The notes beneath the pieces are model-generated. The model saw only the letters and a program-made list of their open reading frames with translations, had not been told where the DNA came from and did no database searches. From assembly GCA_002327405.1 (NCBI GenBank), contig DCVO01000023.1:1-15868 (forward strand): a stretch of DNA of 15,868 nt, read 5' to 3'. The first letter of the stretch is position 1. Each line of letters opens with the position of its first letter. The position numbers and the translations under genes are program-made. Origin of the DNA: Thiobacillus sp. UBA2186. Its GTDB lineage: Bacteria; Pseudomonadota; Gammaproteobacteria; Burkholderiales; Thiobacillaceae. This document shows, piece after piece, positions 15,042 to 15,868 of the stretch.

Positions 15042-15713
15042 GTGATTCAGGACCGACAGGCCCTCTTTCGGGCCTTGCCCTTCGCTGTCTTCATTCTCTT
15101 CCTGGCGCTGGAAGACCACGCCGGCGCCTGGCTCGGCGAAGCCTTTGACGCGCGCTGGCTGTACCCCATCAAGACCGCCCTGGTGGCTGCGGCGCTGGTC
15201 GCCCTGGCCCGGAACTATGGCGAATTGCGCGAACCGCCCGGCAACCGCACGTGGCTGTGGCTCGGTGCGCCGCTCGTCGGCGCGCTGGTATTCGCGCTCT
15301 GGATCCATCTCGACTTCGCGTGGCTGACACTCGGCGAGCCGTCGGGATTCGACCCGCGCGACGCCAGCGGCAACACGGACTGGGGCCTGGCTGCTTTCAG
15401 GCTGGCCGGCGCAGCCCTGGTGGTGCCGCTGATGGAAGAACTTTTCTGGCGCTCTTTCCTGATGCGCTGGATCGACCGCCATGCTTTTCTAAGCCTGTCG
15501 CCCGCCGCAGTCAGCCTCAAGGCCATGCTGGTCTCCAGCCTGGTATTCGGCTTTGCACATACGCTCTGGTTTGCCGGCTTCGCGGCCGGCCTCGCCTATG
15601 CCTGGCTGTACCGCGCCAGCGGCAGCCTATGGACCGCCATCGTCGCCCACGCCGTCACCAACGCCATGCTGGGAATCTGGGTGCTGCAAACCGGCAACTG
15701 GCAATTCTGGTGA
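15042..15713 (+). CDS. CAAX-protease-related (CPBP) intramembrane protein of the exosortase/EPS type
   Basis: 223 residues if started at GTG 15042-15044. No ATG exists in frame before the catalytic motifs; the other early option is TTG at 14991, which lies inside the stem-loop. About six to eight membrane spans. The CPBP signature is complete: MEELFWR with E132, E133 and R137; FGFAH with H173; and HAVTN with H203 and N207. The start ALPFAVFILFLALED matches the subfamily often found with PEP-CTERM/exosortase EPS loci (CAAX prenyl protease-related protein). True prenyl substrates are not expected in bacteria; a role in processing or anchoring an envelope protein is the usual guess. It follows epsD by 64 bp on the same strand, and hairpin repeats begin 37 bp after its stop. 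No ribosome-binding site is obvious, so the start is uncertain. Confidence 0.83.
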   Translation: MIQDRQALFRALPFAVFILFLALEDHAGAWLGEAFDARWLYPIKTALVAAALVALARNYGELREPPGNRTWLWLGAPLVGALVFALWIHLDFAWLTLGEPSGFDPRDASGNTDWGLAAFRLAGAALVVPLMEELFWRSFLMRWIDRHAFLSLSPAAVSLKAMLVSSLVFGFAHTLWFAGFAAGLAYAWLYRASGSLWTAIVAHAVTNAMLGIWVLQTGNWQFW

Positions 15714-15749
15714 GAAAGCGATTGGCGATCGGCAGTTTGAGGGCTAGCA

Positions 15750-15836
15750 GGCGGCATGGGTATGCCGCCCTACGATCTCAACAATTTCCGGCGGCATGGG
15801 TATGCCGCCCTGCGAACCATGACAATCCGCACGCCG
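15750..15836. repeat. Right copy of 87-bp perfect inverted repeat (two A hairpins)
   Basis: Exact reverse complement of 9380-9466. It contains two A hairpins, at 15750-15769 and 15790-15809, read here with loop GGGT. It starts 37 bp after the CAAX-protease stop. No gene is seen from 15714 to the window end; besides this repeat the stretch holds only short GCGATCG-type words. Confidence 0.92.
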
Positions 15837-15868
15837 CCTGTCGGACTTGAGCGATCGTAGCGAGCCGG

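Overview
The window looks like part of an exopolysaccharide (EPS) locus of a Gram-negative, GC-rich bacterium, most likely a betaproteobacterium. It has a Wzx/Wzy-type assembly set together with a chain-length regulator, a tyrosine-kinase-like ATPase, a short Wza-type export protein, an outer-membrane barrel, an EpsD-family lipoprotein and a CAAX-protease-related membrane protein. That combination resembles the methanolan-type / exosortase-associated eps clusters of betaproteobacteria. The taxonomic call is an inference from gene content and GC richness, not from a marker gene.

Layout. (1) 33-3702, minus strand: a Wzx-like flippase, a family-2-like glycosyltransferase, a SAM methyltransferase and an unassigned glycosyltransferase-like protein, closely spaced and probably one operon. 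(2) 3703-3971: divergent control region. (3) 3972-8167, plus strand: a Wzy/O-antigen-ligase-like polymerase and, 20 bp later, an 893-residue membrane-anchored glycoside hydrolase. (4) 8167-8226: a two-hairpin repeat that fills the junction between the convergent hydrolase and acyltransferase genes. (5) 8222-9268, minus strand: an acyltransferase-3 membrane protein. (6) 9357-9522: a cluster of the same hairpin repeats. (7) 9523-13739, minus strand: export operon epsE, outer-membrane barrel, epsF, epsG with 4-11 bp gaps or overlaps. (8) 13740-14023: divergent control region. (9) 14024-15713, plus strand: epsD, then a strong intergenic stem-loop, then the CAAX-related protease. (10) 15750-15836: an exact inverted copy of 9380-9466.

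How the genes fit together: glycosyltransferases and the methyltransferase build and decorate a lipid-linked repeat unit. The flippase moves it across the inner membrane, Wzy polymerises it in the periplasm, and EpsF/EpsG set chain length and drive export. EpsE with the barrel would form the periplasmic and outer-membrane exit path, while the hydrolase trims or releases chains. The acyltransferase probably O-acylates the glycan, and EpsD may help fold an envelope component. No initiating phosphoglycosyltransferase and no exosortase are visible; both would have to lie outside the window.

The least ordinary DNA is the repeat family. Its composite unit has two perfect 8-bp-stem hairpins with complementary four-base loops, enclosed by a short closing stem, and it sits at gene 3' ends. 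An 87-bp perfect inverted pair brackets the whole two-operon export cassette, so inversion of that cassette is possible without breaking a gene.
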